The notes below the pieces were generated by a model. That model was not told the DNA's origin and ran no database searches. It worked only from the letters and a program-made list of their open reading frames with translations. Shown here piece by piece: positions 44,801-55,899 of a stretch of DNA of 64,000 nucleotides. Both the position numbers and the translations under genes were made by a program. Location of the stretch: contig NW_006768814.1 in the NCBI RefSeq assembly GCF_000204055.1, positions 666,045 to 730,044 of the forward strand, given 5' to 3'. Positions within the stretch are counted from its first letter, which is position 1. Each line of letters opens with the position of its first letter. The DNA is from Melampsora larici-populina 98AG31 (taxonomy: Eukaryota; Basidiomycota; Pucciniomycetes; Pucciniales; Melampsoraceae).

Positions 44801-45196
44801 GGACCAAACACCACTAAGCTGGTGGAAGGTTTGCCCTTTTTCTTTAATCTTTCACACCGACACCACACTGACACTCTTCTATCATTTGTTTCTCTTTTTA
44901 TCCTTCATTCACAGGCACATGCACATCATTTCCCAACCCTCGCCAAGCTTGCCCGTGATTATCTAGCCATCTCAGCTACATCATGTGCATGCGAGCGGAC
45001 CTTCTCAGTGGCCGCTGACGTATGTACACCTTCGAGGGGGAGTATGCTCCCAAAGACGATGGAGCGTCTGGTGGGGGCTCAAGCTTGGATGAAAGAAGGA
45101 ATCATACTGGGTGGAATTTTTGAGGAGGCTTCAAAAGCACTTGAATGTTATATAGCAGGACTGAACAAAAAAAAAGAAAGTAAAAAGAAAGGCTAG
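41820..45196 (+). CDS. hAT transposase, ten exons, apparently intact
   Basis: Exons: 41820-42131, 42214-42312, 42393-42527, 42599-43042, 43123-43339, 43426-43820, 43899-44063, 44142-44249, 44325-44828 and 44915-45196. They sum to 2661 bp (886 residues plus TAG) with all junctions in frame and GT-AG introns. Order: disordered Ser/Pro-rich N-terminus (about 1-180); BED-type zinc finger YKCRYCPESY...LWRHRDGG (about 185-220); catalytic core with IHDVWTTKGNRYAFVGAS (first Asp), TTDSGGNN (second Asp) and a CYAHKLNL block; an acidic loop (DDPDSEEDDSN); RWNS; and the C-terminal dimerisation domain LARDYLAISATSCACERTFS. It cuts and pastes the element using the TIRs above. Ending in basic KKKESKKKG is acceptable for the family. 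Start chosen at the first ATG in frame. No stop or frameshift was found. Confidence 0.85.
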
Positions 45197-45364
45197 GTTC
45201 TCTCTCATCGAATTGTTATCCAAATATTTACAAATTCAAAGATAGGTAGTTTCTCATATATACTTACATTATCTACGCTATTTTATATAGTTATATGAAC
45301 TTATTTTACTCAAGTTCATCTCCTTGAAATGAACCAAATTGTATGTCTTTTGCTCACTGAACAA

Positions 45365-45535
45365 CCGCTCAAAAGAGCGGCGCGGAGCGCTAGCGGAACG
45401 GTTTAGGCGCTCCGCTCCAACGCAGCCCATTTTTTTTTGAAAAAAAGCGGAGCCGGTGCGTACCGCTCGAGCGCAGTGGGTCCGCTCCGCACCCAGATCC
45501 ACTGAAAAAGTGGAGTGGTGCGGAGCGGTTCCAGT
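45365..45535. repeat. Right subterminal repeat array of the hAT element
   Basis: Mirror of the left array: repeated GCGGAGC / GCTCCGC words interrupted by a T-run/A-run (45430-45447), ending in the right TIR. No coding function. Confidence 0.6.
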
Positions 45536-45639
45536 ATTGCCCACAGTCCTCTATATCGCCGCCCGTATCCAAGATCTAAATATGTGATACCCTAGGAGTC
45601 AAGGCTATCAAAGCCAAACCTTGACCATGAAAACTATAG

Positions 45640-46495
45640 TTGCCCATTTTGTTATTAATGTGGGATGACCTCACATTGCAAATGGGAATTTTGGTCAAGA
45701 TGTGCAATAACCCAGGGACAGCACTACTTGGCGCCCGGGTTTCAGCTCTGACGCCCAGTCGCCGGATAGTTAGATTCTCACAGCCCGGTTTACTTCCAGA
45801 CCAGGCTGTGACCATTGATGGTTCAATTTCTCTTGCCGCTCAGCTAGGGCTGTTGTGGTGTCATGTTCATGTATACAACAAGGCAAACATCAAAATGGTC
45901 ATTCATGTATCCAAAACAACAAATAAATCACATTTATTCAATGGTGGACATAAAGAAGAGCTTGAATTGAGATTATCTGATCCTATGAGAAGTGTCAGAC
46001 CTGCCGCTGCTAAATCTTCAGGTTTGTCTAATGCTGCCAATATGGACGTCACATTGCATGAATTCTGGAAATGATTGCGAAAAGTCTTGCAGGAATTTAC
46101 TGAATGTGGAGTGAATCAAAAGTTGTTTGAGACTTACAAAGAGATCAGATGATCTTAGCAGGAGATTTCAAAAAAATCAAGGAGCAATTTCCGGATGTTC
46201 TTGAACCAACTTATTTGCCTTGTTCCTCAAGTCAGCAAATCAATGAAATTGAAAAAAAATCAACCAATGGATTGATGATTCCAACCAATAAACAATATGA
46301 AGATGTGATAGCTTACTTATCTGGGTCTAAAATGGAGGACATCAAAGAATTCAAAATGAACAATCCTGAAATTGTTCATCAAGAGTTTTGGAGATTTAAC
46401 AATGCCGTACTTGCTTCTCCAAAATGCATTGAGAAACCCAATATTTGTTTCCATTATCATTCAAATCTAGCAAAGACAATGAAAAACTAAAAAGG
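45640..46495 (+). pseudogene. Two short ORFs of an unidentified gene relic
   Basis: The first frame ends at a TGA at 46072-46074 and contains DQAVTIDGSISLAAQLGLLW, NIKMVIHVSKTTNKSHLFNG and MRSVRPAAAKSSGLSNAAN. The second (46149-46490) contains FKKIKEQFPDVLEPTYLPCS and EFKMNNPEIVHQEFWRFNNA. The words EFW and HEFW recur in both. The composition is protein-like, but no family was recognised and the frames are separated by stops. They lie just right of the hAT element and just left of a Helitron-type end. Confidence 0.3.
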
Positions 46496-46548
46496 GCTTG
46501 ATAACTGTGGTCCTCCTTTAGCTAGAGCGTTCTTGAATAATCTTATAA

Positions 46549-46575
46549 CTAGCCAAATTGGGCGGCAGGCGCCGC
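46549..46575 (-). mobile_element. Helitron-type 3' terminus (H3)
   Basis: Minus strand: hairpin GCGGCGCCTGCCGC (46575-46562), nine bases, CTAG (46552-46549), then host T. One base of the loop differs from the other copies. Body predicted to the right. Confidence 0.6.
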
Positions 46576-46579
46576 ACTC

Positions 46580-47356
46580 ACTAAAAGGTTGTATCTTGGT
46601 TCAATTCACATGCACTGCTGAATGATAAGCTGGATCATATATCACCCAGGGAGCAAAGCTTCTTTAGGGGAAAGTGGTTGCACTACACCACAGTAGACGC
46701 TATTTCAGGATTTTGGTGGGATCACTTTATATGTTATGAGTAACACATTGCCAGCCTAAGTCAAGTGTATTGATCTTCCAAACTGGGTGGCTGTTATGGT
46801 CACACAAGATACTCCAACTTCTATTCAGCTGGCTGTGGCTATTTTTGATAGCAGACTTATGTCAACACAAAGTATAGACACTGTGTTATAGATTGCTATC
46901 TCAAATATCAGATATGAAATTACCACACCTATCAATACCATGGTGCAATACAATTCGGATCTGAAGTGAGAATCGGGGCCATGATCCTTGGATAACTTGA
47001 CTAATTGTGGATTGTGCATACTCTGCCTCATTGATCTGTGAAAACAAAGTGCTTCTGGTTGTTTGGCTTGTCCAGAGGAGAACCATGTAGTGCTTCAATA
47101 CAGTATACCAAGAAGTACTTCAACTTGGATACCTTGGGTTTCAAACTTTGGGGCTTCCAAAGATTGCCAATTGCAGTAACAAATTATGCACTGATTATGA
47201 CGTGGATAGCTTGATCTGGGAAGGGTTGTTAAAGTTTTCCTGCTTGCGGAACACAAAAGTGAAGGGAGTCAAGGTTCAGGGTATATTGAGGCCATGATGC
47301 TTCTGAGTTCTAATTGTGGTGAGATCAAGAATTTGGAGGAACTGTGTTGATTTTGG
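46580..47356. other. No identifiable gene
   Basis: Short frames only. At 46681 a lone CACTACACCACAG resembles a CACTA terminus, but no matching inverse end was found at a sensible distance. Confidence 0.4.
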
Positions 47357-47359
47357 AAA

Positions 47360-47915
47360 CACTATATGCAAAGTGCTGACCCCGCGGATGCGGGGTCGCG
47401 GTGACGCTGCAAAAAACCCAAGGGGGGGTTTGGACCCTGGAAAGCGCCTACTGAGGCGTCTGATGTAAAACGCGACATCTTGTTGGCGAGGTTTCCGGGC
47501 ACTAAAAATCATATTCAAGAGACCTACAGTAGTGCAAAATGTGTGTGAGATAAAAGGCTTTCATTTGAGCTAGCTTTTAGCCCTGTAGCACCTATACTTC
47601 CCGAGATAATTGGATGTAACGGTCAAAAACAGCCTCAAAATCGAATGTCGGGATCAGGCCTCTGAGGCACGAAAAAAATTTGCGCCAATCGATTTTGCGC
47701 CCGATTGAGCAAAGTTGAGAGCCGCGGAGTAGGCGTGTTGGATAGCCCTACTCTATGCGCATCTTTTGAAGTGATCTGGACCTTGAGAGAAGGAGTGGTG
47801 TGTTGTGTAGAGCCCAAAAACTGAAAAACAGGTTTCATCAGACGCCTTGGTAGGAGCTTTCCAGGGTCCTGGGGGTCTTGCCCGCACCCGCGGCGTCACC
47901 ACCTTGCATGTAGTG
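47360..47915. mobile_element. 556-bp TIR element with CACTA ends, TSD AAA
   Basis: The left end CACTATATGCAAAGTGCTGA and the inverse of the right end (CACTACATGCAAGGTGGTGA) match, and the similarity continues inward through CCGCGG, CCTGGAAAGC and AGGCGTCTGATG. Flanked by AAA on both sides (47357-47359, 47916-47918). It has no coding capacity. It is GC-richer at its ends than the 816-bp family and unrelated to it in sequence, and it lies only 53 bp from the next element. Confidence 0.8.
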
Positions 47916-47968
47916 AAAGAGGTGATGACACATGCCCTTGTAGTGGAGTGGAGATATCCTTGCCCTAA

Positions 47969-48784
47969 CACTACAAGAAAGATAATATTTTCTGGGCAGA
48001 AAATTAAATTATTGATACACGAAAATATTGAGAGGCCAGGAGAAGGGCAAAAAATAAATAAAAATATGCATCTTGTTCCCTGCGGTGAGAGCTTCACTCT
48101 CCATATTTTTCCATATTTTTACAGTCCGTATTGATAAGTGTACTAACAATAAACCTTCACAATCATCCAATTACAACCTGTAACAAGCACTGAGATTTGG
48201 CTCATTAGTGTTTAGAGAAACTTTTGATTTCTGAAAATACTCATAACTTTTTCAATTCCGGTCCAAAACGCTCGATTTTGGGTGCATTGGTAAGCTGGAA
48301 TTGTCCTCCAAATAGTTCATAATAGGACCACACAGCATGCTGGTCTGCTAAAAAAGATATAATCTTTTTTGTACATTTGTACATACAGATCCATAGAATG
48401 ATTGTCATACTAGCTACATAGTTCTTGACCTTATGAAAGTTTGAGAGGAAGAGTTCAGCTTTCTAATGCACTTAAAATCGAGTGTTTTGAGGCAGATTTG
48501 ACAAAGTTATAGGTGTTTTCAGAAATCAAAAGTTTCTCTAAACACTAATGAGCCAAATTTCAGTGCTTGTTACAGGTTGTAATTGGATGATTATGAAGGT
48601 TTATTGTTAGTACACTTATCAATACGGACTGTAAAAATATGGAAAAATATGGAGAGTGAAGCTCTCACCGCAGGGAACAAGATGCATATTTTTATTTATT
48701 TTTTGCCCTTCTCCTGGCCTCTCAATATTTTTGTGTATCAATAATTTAATTTTCTGCCCAGAAAATATTATATTTTGTGTAGTG
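47969..48784. mobile_element. 816-bp hairpin element with CACTA ends, copy 2
   Basis: Starts CACTACAAGAAAGATAATA and ends TATATTTTGTGTAGTG, flanked by TAA (47966-47968, 48785-48787). Arms of about 328 bp are near-perfect inverses. The GTACTAACAATAAAC landmark starts 171 bp from the left end (48140). It is very similar to the copy at 62180, but in the opposite internal orientation. A central AAAAAAGATATAATCTTTTTT palindrome-like core occurs near 48350-48370. Non-autonomous. The short ORFs inside are by-products of the arms. Confidence 0.9.
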
Positions 48785-51100
48785 TAATCCTAACATCTAA
48801 CCCCTAGGCCCTAACCCCCTAATGGTTTCCAAATTAGAGTACATCAAGTATCATTCTGGTTCAACTTCTTAGTGACTTTACAAGTAGTTCCAAAATCAAA
48901 ACATTATTTAATTGCTTGGTTGAACCCGGAGTGCTGTGTATACAACATTTTGTTTTATCAAATTATCTTTGTCATCCAAAGATATTGTGCACCCAATACC
49001 TCAATAAACACATGGCACACTTCAGTTATCAGACAGATTTGACACCCCAGGACTTTTGGGTTTCCAGTGGTAATTTTTTTTTCATCTTCAAGCCAGCAAA
49101 ACACTTGTTTTCTTTTCTTGGTACCCAACATATGATGGGATAGTCAAATACTTGAGATTTTGAATGGCTTTCTTGATCACAATCTCAAAAAGAATTATGT
49201 AGTTGTTTTACCTTGACACAAAGAAGAACCCCAGGAAGAGTGAGTGTTTTGATATCTGGAACCATCTTGATTTGATTAAACCAAATAAAATTGGAGCACA
49301 GGCATTTTTTGGCTTTGAAAAAGTTATGTGCACTTGGTGTCTAAAATTGGTAACAACTGGAGTCAAGAGTCAAAAGTTTGATCATCCTATCACATTCTCC
49401 AAAAACCAAAGATGATTGTAGCAATGGCTTGAAGTGACTGATAGGCACCTCAACAACTGGTTGATACCATACTTTGTTGGGTGTTGAGATGCTGGGATTC
49501 AGCTCTGAAATATGACAGAAATCCTTTTAAATAACAACCTTGTACATGATGTTCAACTGTGAGATTAGGTGAAACTGAGACATTCAAAGATGTGGGTTCA
49601 GGTTGAGTGATCAGGTTTGCATAATATTTGTAATAGATAGATAGATAATCCAGGTAGCTGTGGAAAGAAAAACTTTTCTATAAATCCATTGTCATTGAGT
49701 TGCTCTTGTCATACACATTGGATTCATTAGTCACCTCTGATTCTGTTGGTCCCATTCCACCTCTTCAAGTGAGTCATTAAAGTGACTTTTTTTTGATCTA
49801 GGATGGGGAAAGATGGATGCAGCAGTAGTTCTAAGAAAGTTTTTTTTGTTGCATGTGGTCTTCAAAACTTTTGCTCTAGAAATCAAATTCCGGTTTGCAA
49901 ATTGAAGGGAAGAAGTTTTGTTCAATGTAGATTGAGGAAAGATTGAATCAGCAACTATAGAGTGTGGGGACAGAATGGCATTCAGATTGAGCTTGTAAGT
50001 ATCTAAAGCATGTGTTAATCTTGAAATACATGTAGTCAAATACATAGATGGAGTAAAATGAATAGATTGAATCCAATAAGTAGATTGAGTGGATCAATGT
50101 GAAGCTTATCTAGATGTAGTCAAATGGTTTAAATAATCAAGCTGTTGGTGTTGGAGTACAGAATAAGTTTATCAGAGTTAATTACTTTTTTGGTTGAATG
50201 GATCGGGTTGAACCACCTACTTTTGATTTGTGTATCAAGCAATCTGTTGAAATGTAATGTTTTCTGGATTTTATTCTGTTCGATTTCTTCATTGGCTGCT
50301 TTGAGATTTTATGGAGGGCAGGAGGCAATTTGCATCAAGTCAGAACTAATCATAAACAGAGGGAGGTGATCTAGTGGTAATAAGTGCAAGGGAAGAGTCA
50401 CCCAGAATTAAAATCAAAAGCTTGATGATTATGACTGTTGCCTGTTAGGTGAGATAAAGGTAGATATGATAGAGTTGGATTAGTTGAGATGAGGTTTCAT
50501 GAGGCTGGTATTGGCTTGGATGAAATCGGAATTGAACTAAGATCAAAGGAACACTCACCTAAATGGCACAGGAACAATCAGTTTGAGTATAAGTGACAAA
50601 ATTCATGTACACATAAACTTGTACATTGAGGTCTGATTGTTGATTTTGAACGACTTGGACTTTCAAAAGCAATAGCTCAGATAAGTTGATTATTGAGATT
50701 ATGAAAAGTATTTTATGGTTCAATGTAGATATAATCGGATAGGACGATCAAGCTTTACTTTATCCTAAATGCCAGCAAAAGATCGATGTGAAAGGTTGCA
50801 CAGCGCGGAAAAATGAGTGATCTGGATTACAAAAGAGTAAGGTGTCAGATTTTGTAATCAATGTATGGCAAGTATAGATAAGTTGATTCGGGTATTAAGG
50901 TCGATGTGGTTTGATTTGGGATCAATGGTTACCAAGATCATGCACAACACTATGTGCGGTCCAGCTTGTGATAAATTGCTTAGTGACTCAGATAGTGGAT
51001 TCAATTGTGATTTGGATTCAGAGTTGAGTAATGATTTTGAGACTGGTTCAAAAACGCTTCGCATTGGGATTTGGATAGGGAGTTAGATTGACTGTTGGAT
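48785..51100. other. Decayed DNA, no identifiable gene
   Basis: The minus-strand frame at 50045-49731 has a plausible exon-like part (ISRAKVLKTTCNKKNF, HFNDSLEEVEWDQQNQR), but no family was recognised. A short TAGA repeat lies at 49634-49650. The remainder contains only short frames. Confidence 0.4.
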
Positions 51101-51105
51101 TGATT

Positions 51106-51270
51106 CTCAAACGGAGCATTAGATTGATTGATTGATTGATCTATTGATTCATTGACAAAAAGAGAATCAAGATGATTGTTTGATTGATTGTCCAACAAAG
51201 CAATGAATTGATTGTTTGATTGATGGCTGGATCATTAGTTGAATTGATGTTTGAATTGATTGTCAAAAAG
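51106..51270. repeat. GATT-rich tetranucleotide repeat tract
   Basis: Imperfect ATTG/GATT repeats (for example GATTGATTGATTGATTGAT at 51123) recur across about 160 bp with interruptions. Frames crossing it (NQSNSQSNS-like) are produced by the repeat. Confidence 0.7.
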
Positions 51271-51654
51271 AGAAACGAAATGATTTGATTAAGTATAGAA
51301 ATCTTTCTGAAAGGTTTCGACTACTAAGCCAAGTGTAGGAAATGCGACAGGCGTACGATCGGTGGGGTTGTGAGTTAAAAGTCCAGTTGGGAGTCTGCCA
51401 CCTTCCTAAATATGGACTTTGGCTGATGATTTGTCACACTTTTGATGAGCAAGTCTATAATTTTTTATCCTACAAAGAATATCCATGTCGATCGTTTGGT
51501 GAGCAAAGTATGAGAATTGATGCAAGAATTTTGAATCTCAAATGTAAACCTACAGCAAAAAAACAATAGTTCTCAAGTGGGTGATTTTGGAAAATCTTTA
51601 GATGTGTGGAATTTTGAGGTCAAAGACAAATATTTGTAATGGTCAAGAGAAATT

Positions 51655-52149
51655 GTGCAGACCTGATGTGACTTCTACGCCTTGATCTCCATCCATGATG
51701 CCAACCTCGATTTCAACCTTGTCACATTCCGCAGTCTTGATACAGATTGCAAGGCTTAATGAAAAGCCTACTGGCACGTATGGATCTTCAATCGAGTCAC
51801 TGAGCTTAGAACACGCTTCTTCAAAAACAGATGAGGTGAGATTGCCATGTCAGTAACGGAAACAGATGTTTGCCAATTTTCTAGGAAACGCACCAGCTTC
51901 AAAGCAAAAGCCTTGAATGAGAGCCAAATACCACTTGGGGATCAAGGCTCCTAAAGCTTCCACAAGATATAAGACGGACTCAGGGTGATAGGTTTTGGAA
52001 GGATGGTCTGTTGATGGGTCAAAGGTGATTGGCTGTAATGTGAACCTGCAGCCTGCTTTGTGAATTGGATGAATGCACACGATAATGCTAATTGGGGCCG
52101 AGTTGAGTTTTAGAAAACCTTGAAGAAGAAATCGGCCAATCACACACAT
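51655..52149 (-). pseudogene. Unidentified gene relic
   Basis: The minus strand is open from 52149 to 51850 (FLLQGFLKLNSAPISIIVCI, YLVEALGALIPKWYLALIQG, AFPRKLANICFRY) and then, after one TGA, continues in the same frame: HGNLTSSVFEEACSKLSDSI, DPYVPVGFSLSLAICIKTAE and VEIEVGIMDGDQGVEV (to about 51660). The continuation past a single stop suggests recent loss of function. No family recognised. Confidence 0.35.
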
Positions 52150-52595
52150 CTATCATCAATTCCAATATTCTTGATGCCAGGGATATTACAAGAAACATGA
52201 TTGTGAGAGGTCTTGATAATATTTGCTGGTCCAGCAGAAACATCTCCGAGTGAAGACTTGGAAGAGTCTGAAAGGCAAGGAAAATGATTAGTTCTCTATG
52301 TGTATAAAATCGATAAACAAATCAAATATTCAGATTCCGGAAGAACGACAATGGGAAGCTTTATCTTGATTGGTAAAAAGGTACTTACTATTGAGTAAGA
52401 TGCTTAATTTCGATTTAGTGCGCAGATCAAGCTGGATTGGATAAAATGTTTGGTTTCAATTGAGTTAAAAAGCTGATTTGAGTCAAGCAAAAGATCGGGT
52501 TATCCCTCTGATTCTTGGTCGTGGTTTGAAGCATTCATGATGAGAAGTTTGGCTGATAAGGAGATTGAGGAAGTTGATCAATGAAGATATATACA

Positions 52596-53970
52596 GGATT
52601 TGCATTAGATGCAAGATACATTAATAAGAAGATTCATGTGAGGCCCATACATATGTACATAGGAGCGATGTCGGCTGCTTTAGGAAAGTCAGCTAGGGGT
52701 GGATTAACTTGAGAAGTTGGATTGGCAGATGAGACATGGTGCAAAGAGGCGAAGTAGCCAGCAGATTATTGTGAATTTGATTGAAGGGAACCACAAATGA
52801 ATCTTGAAATGATTTCTGACCCATATGCAAAACTCAGAAATTGCACTAAAGATGGATTTTGTCCGCTTTTGTTTGAATTGCTTGGCTTCAATATGAAAAT
52901 GATGGTCGGTAAATATATGAATAAACTAATTCATAGTTGTCCTTTAACCTGTAATGATGATGAATGATATGATGGAATGAAATGATTAATGTGTTACCAA
53001 GGAACTTATACGGTTATATTTGAGAGATCGAGTGAAGCTCGCTTGGCCGTAACTTCGGTTGGTTGAAACATCAGTTTGCTCAGCGGAATCAGTGGAGGTT
53101 TTGGACAATTTGTCGATTTTGTTCAATTTTCACTACAAGAAACATAACATTTTCTGGGCAGAAAATTAAATTATTTGTATACAAAAATCTGGAAAGGTCA
53201 GAAACAGAGCAAAAAATATGAAAAAATATGCATTCTGTTCCTTGGTTTGAGATCTCCAATCTGCATATTTTTCCGTATTTTTGGGGTTCATATTGGTGAG
53301 TGTACTAACAATAAACCCTCATAATCACCAGATTACCACCTGTAACAGATGCTGGAATTTGGCTGATCAATGCTGAGAGAAAATTTTGATTACTACAAAA
53401 CCCCATAACTTCGTCAATTCTGGCTCAAAACACTCGATTTTGAGTGCATTGGAAAGCTGGTATTTGCCTGAAGATAGTTCATAAATGAACCAAATACGTG
53501 GCGGGCCTGAAAAGAAAGATATCCCCAATGAAATCAAATTTCACATATCATTGAATAGAATGTCAGCCATTGGGATTACACATTTTGAGTCAATACGAAA
53601 GTTGTAGTTCAGGAATTCAGCTTTCTAATGCACCCAAAATCGAGTGTTTTGAGCCAGAATTGACAAAGTTATGGGGTTTTATAGTAATCAAAACTTTCTC
53701 TCAGCACTGATCAGCCAAATTCCAGCATCTGTTACAGGTGGTAATCTGGTGATTATGAGGGTTTATTGTTAGTACACTCACCAATATGAACCCCAAAAAT
53801 ACGGAAAAATATGCAGATTGGAGATCTCATACCAAGGAACAGGATGCATATTTTTTCACATTTTTTGCTCTGTTTCTGACCTTTCCAGATTTTTGTATAC
53901 AAATAATTTAATTTTCTGCCCAGAAAATGTTATGTTTCTTGTAGTGTTTGTTGTTCGCCTTTAACTTGAA
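52596..53970. repeat. Dispersed repeat R1, copy B, carrying two insertions
   Basis: Matches copy A (3961-4839), for example TTTGCATTAGATGC, AATAAGAAGATTCATGTGAG and CATAGTTGTCCTTTAA. An 816-bp hairpin element sits at 53131-53946. A Helitron-type terminus starts at 53971, between the A and T of the copy A sequence TTGA|ATGAT region (A at 4838, T at 4839). Both insertions can be polarised because copies A and C lack them. Confidence 0.65.
53131..53946. mobile_element. 816-bp hairpin element with CACTA ends, copy 3
   Basis: Starts CACTACAAGAAACATAACAT and ends with its exact inverse. Flanked by TTT (53128-53130, 53947-53949). Arms (about 53131-53459 and 53619-53946) are almost identical inverses; the centre is about 160 bp. 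The GTACTAACAATAAAC landmark starts at 53302, again 171 bp in, with its inverse ending at 53775, 171 bp from the right end. It lies inside repeat R1 copy B. Confidence 0.92.
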
Positions 53971-53997
53971 CTAGCCAGATTGAGCGGCGGGCGCCGC
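53971..53997 (-). mobile_element. Helitron-type 3' terminus (H4)
   Basis: Minus strand: hairpin GCGGCGCCCGCCGC (53997-53984), nine bases, CTAG (53974-53971), host T complementing A53970. The uninterrupted R1 copies A and C read straight through this point as ...GAAT... and ...TAAT..., so the element entered between A and T, the Helitron target. Body predicted to the right; its 5' end was not found. Confidence 0.65.
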
Positions 53998-55500
53998 ACT
54001 GAGATCTTCGTGAATGTATGTTGTTATAACAGCCTACTGTGTAAGTACATAACATGGTGTTTCACGTGGCATACTTTGAGATTTCCTCAAAGATGGACCG
54101 CTTTAGCTCAACAATAATCAGAGAGGCATGAAATGTAATTGGCTATAAGACTCTGATTCTGAATTGAGTTGTCAATGATGGCAGCTGACTTGGAAGAGCC
54201 GTTGCTCTGAATTCTTGGGGGAAGAGAAAAAGGGTCCCATGTGGATACAGGTGGATACAGATCTATAATAATTTGTTGAGGACAAATGCAATGGTGTAGT
54301 GTGAATAGTGATCACGCTGTTGGAGATGGTAAAAATCACCCAGAAATTAATGGGGAGTTGATGGAATAGACTCTGCATGTGAATTTTAGTTTTCTCCCCA
54401 GCTATAGGGGAAATTCTTATCTTGTGCTATCAGAAAAATCTTTATGATATCAAGACCTCAAGGGGTAGCACCTTTGGATACATTTTGGGTCTTGGATTGA
54501 GCAAAGCACATTGGTGTCTAGAAATGATGTCACCAGAAAGATAAAGTCTAACACAATCTGAAGTCTTGTCATACTGAAAAAAGTCAAGGTTAGGTACTGA
54601 TCAAGCCTTTGAAAATGACTACATGATAAGGTGGAAGAGTTGACACACAGCACATGTCTGAAAATAATGAATGTGGACCACACCACAATTTTTGTGTTTG
54701 ATTGTCATGCACAGATAGCTATACTTTGAAAAAATGTTATGATAGGAGTAGATATGATTGGCTGGATAGCTTCAATGGAACAGTATTTTCACCAGGAATG
54801 ACACCTCTGGTTTACAATCAATACCAATTTGATCTAACATAGTGGGAATGAAATAGTTCAAAACCCAATTGAGGGAAGTTGAGGTGTCCAAGTCCGCAAC
54901 TCCCTTCAATTGTGGATCTTTTTCACAATTTTCACCATAGGTTCACATGTTACCCTCAATCTATACCATACACAATATACCACATTGAGCAACAGCTCAA
55001 CTTGAATTCCTTCAATGCAACCAGTCTGGCAGCTCTGCCAGTGAGCCTGGAGCCATAGATATGAAAAAGATTGGTGATATCTGATACTTTGAAAGGAAGT
55101 ATTGGCTATATGTACATGCTTTATACATACATCAAATGGACAGGGCATCTCAAGGGTAACCTGTGAACAAAATCCAAAATTGAAGGAACTTGCAGACTCA
55201 GAGACCGCTCCTTTCCTGAATTGGGTTTTGAACTAATTCCTTCCTGTGGTTTACAGTGCTACATGAATGAGTTAAACATTTCAAAAACAATGATCTGTAA
55301 TAAAGATGAAGAAGTTCCTCTCTCATGGTAATGGTGATTGGAATTAAATTGACTGCTTGGTGGCTTTATATTGTTACATCCAACATCTTGACCTGAGTTT
55401 TTGATAAAATAAGTTGTGTTGTCCATTGATACTCAATTGTGAAGAAAGTCTAAAGGCTTCTCCAGCAAAATCAACAAAAATTGCATCCTTCCCAAAACCT
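53998..55500. other. Decayed DNA downstream of H4, no named gene
   Basis: A minus-strand frame at 55148-54906 (CPFDVCIKHVHIANTSFQSI, GIQVELLLNVVYC) may be an exon, but was not recognised. The rest holds only short frames. Confidence 0.35.
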
Positions 55501-55519
55501 CCCATCAGACACACAAAGC

Positions 55520-55845
55520 CTATAATTTCGAGTAACAAAAAGTAGGTAAAGCTAGTTCTTCTGACCTGAAATTGATGTGTGCATTGAATTCAGTCAGCAC
55601 CCACAACATGTTCCTGAGCATATATTGGCAAAGCTCTTGTACATCATCAGGTAGCCTCCAACTCCAAGCCACCCCTTCATCATGATCCTCATAATGCCTC
55701 CTTATGTCTCCTTGCATCACCTGACAAAGAACTCTGAACCCACTCATAACCAAGTTTATCCATGTTGTATCCCTTGATCAATTTATTAGGACAATCTGGA
55801 TCATCAAGTTTGGGTAAAAAATTAGCCATTTTAATTCGAATGATG
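55520..55845 (-). pseudogene. Unidentified gene relic with plausible start
   Basis: ATG near 55833 opens MANFLPKLDDPDCPNKLIKG and YNMDKLGYEWVQSSLSGDAR. After a frameshift the reading continues as YEDHDEGVAWSWRLPDDVQE and LCQYMLRNMLWVLTEFNAHI, then a probable donor. The protein-like character is strong but the family is not recognised. It is on the strand of the predicted Helitron H4. Confidence 0.35.
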
Positions 55846-55899
55846 TATTGATATCTGTAGATTAAATGGGTTTGAGTACCTTGTGCTATTGGATTAAGC

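Larger units (their letters stand above)
41282..45539 (+). mobile_element. Complete hAT transposon
   Basis: The left end is CAATACCGGAACAGCTCC (41282) and the right end is the inverse of CAATACTGGAACCGCTCC (45539), with one or two differences. The direct repeat CCCACAG flanks both sides (41275-41281 and 45540-45546). hAT elements usually duplicate 8 bp; 7 match here. Both subterminal regions, about 190 bp each, carry many GAGCGGA / TCCGCTC repeats in both orientations, typical transposase-binding arrays. Inside is one transposase gene. All required parts look present, so the element could be autonomous. Confidence 0.85.

Noticed and set aside
46681..46700. Lone CACTACACCACAG resembling a CACTA terminus
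   Set aside because: No inverse partner with a matching 3-bp duplication was found; GTAGTG at 47529-47534 does not pair with it.
47847..48134. Open frames recurring in the arms of the 816-bp elements (also 62830-63217)
   Set aside because: They exist on both strands because the arms are inverted copies and are not kept in the divergent copies 1 and 3.
50363..50440. tRNA A-box-like TGATCTAGTGG
   Set aside because: No B-box (GGTTCGANTCC) at a suitable distance and no cloverleaf fold.
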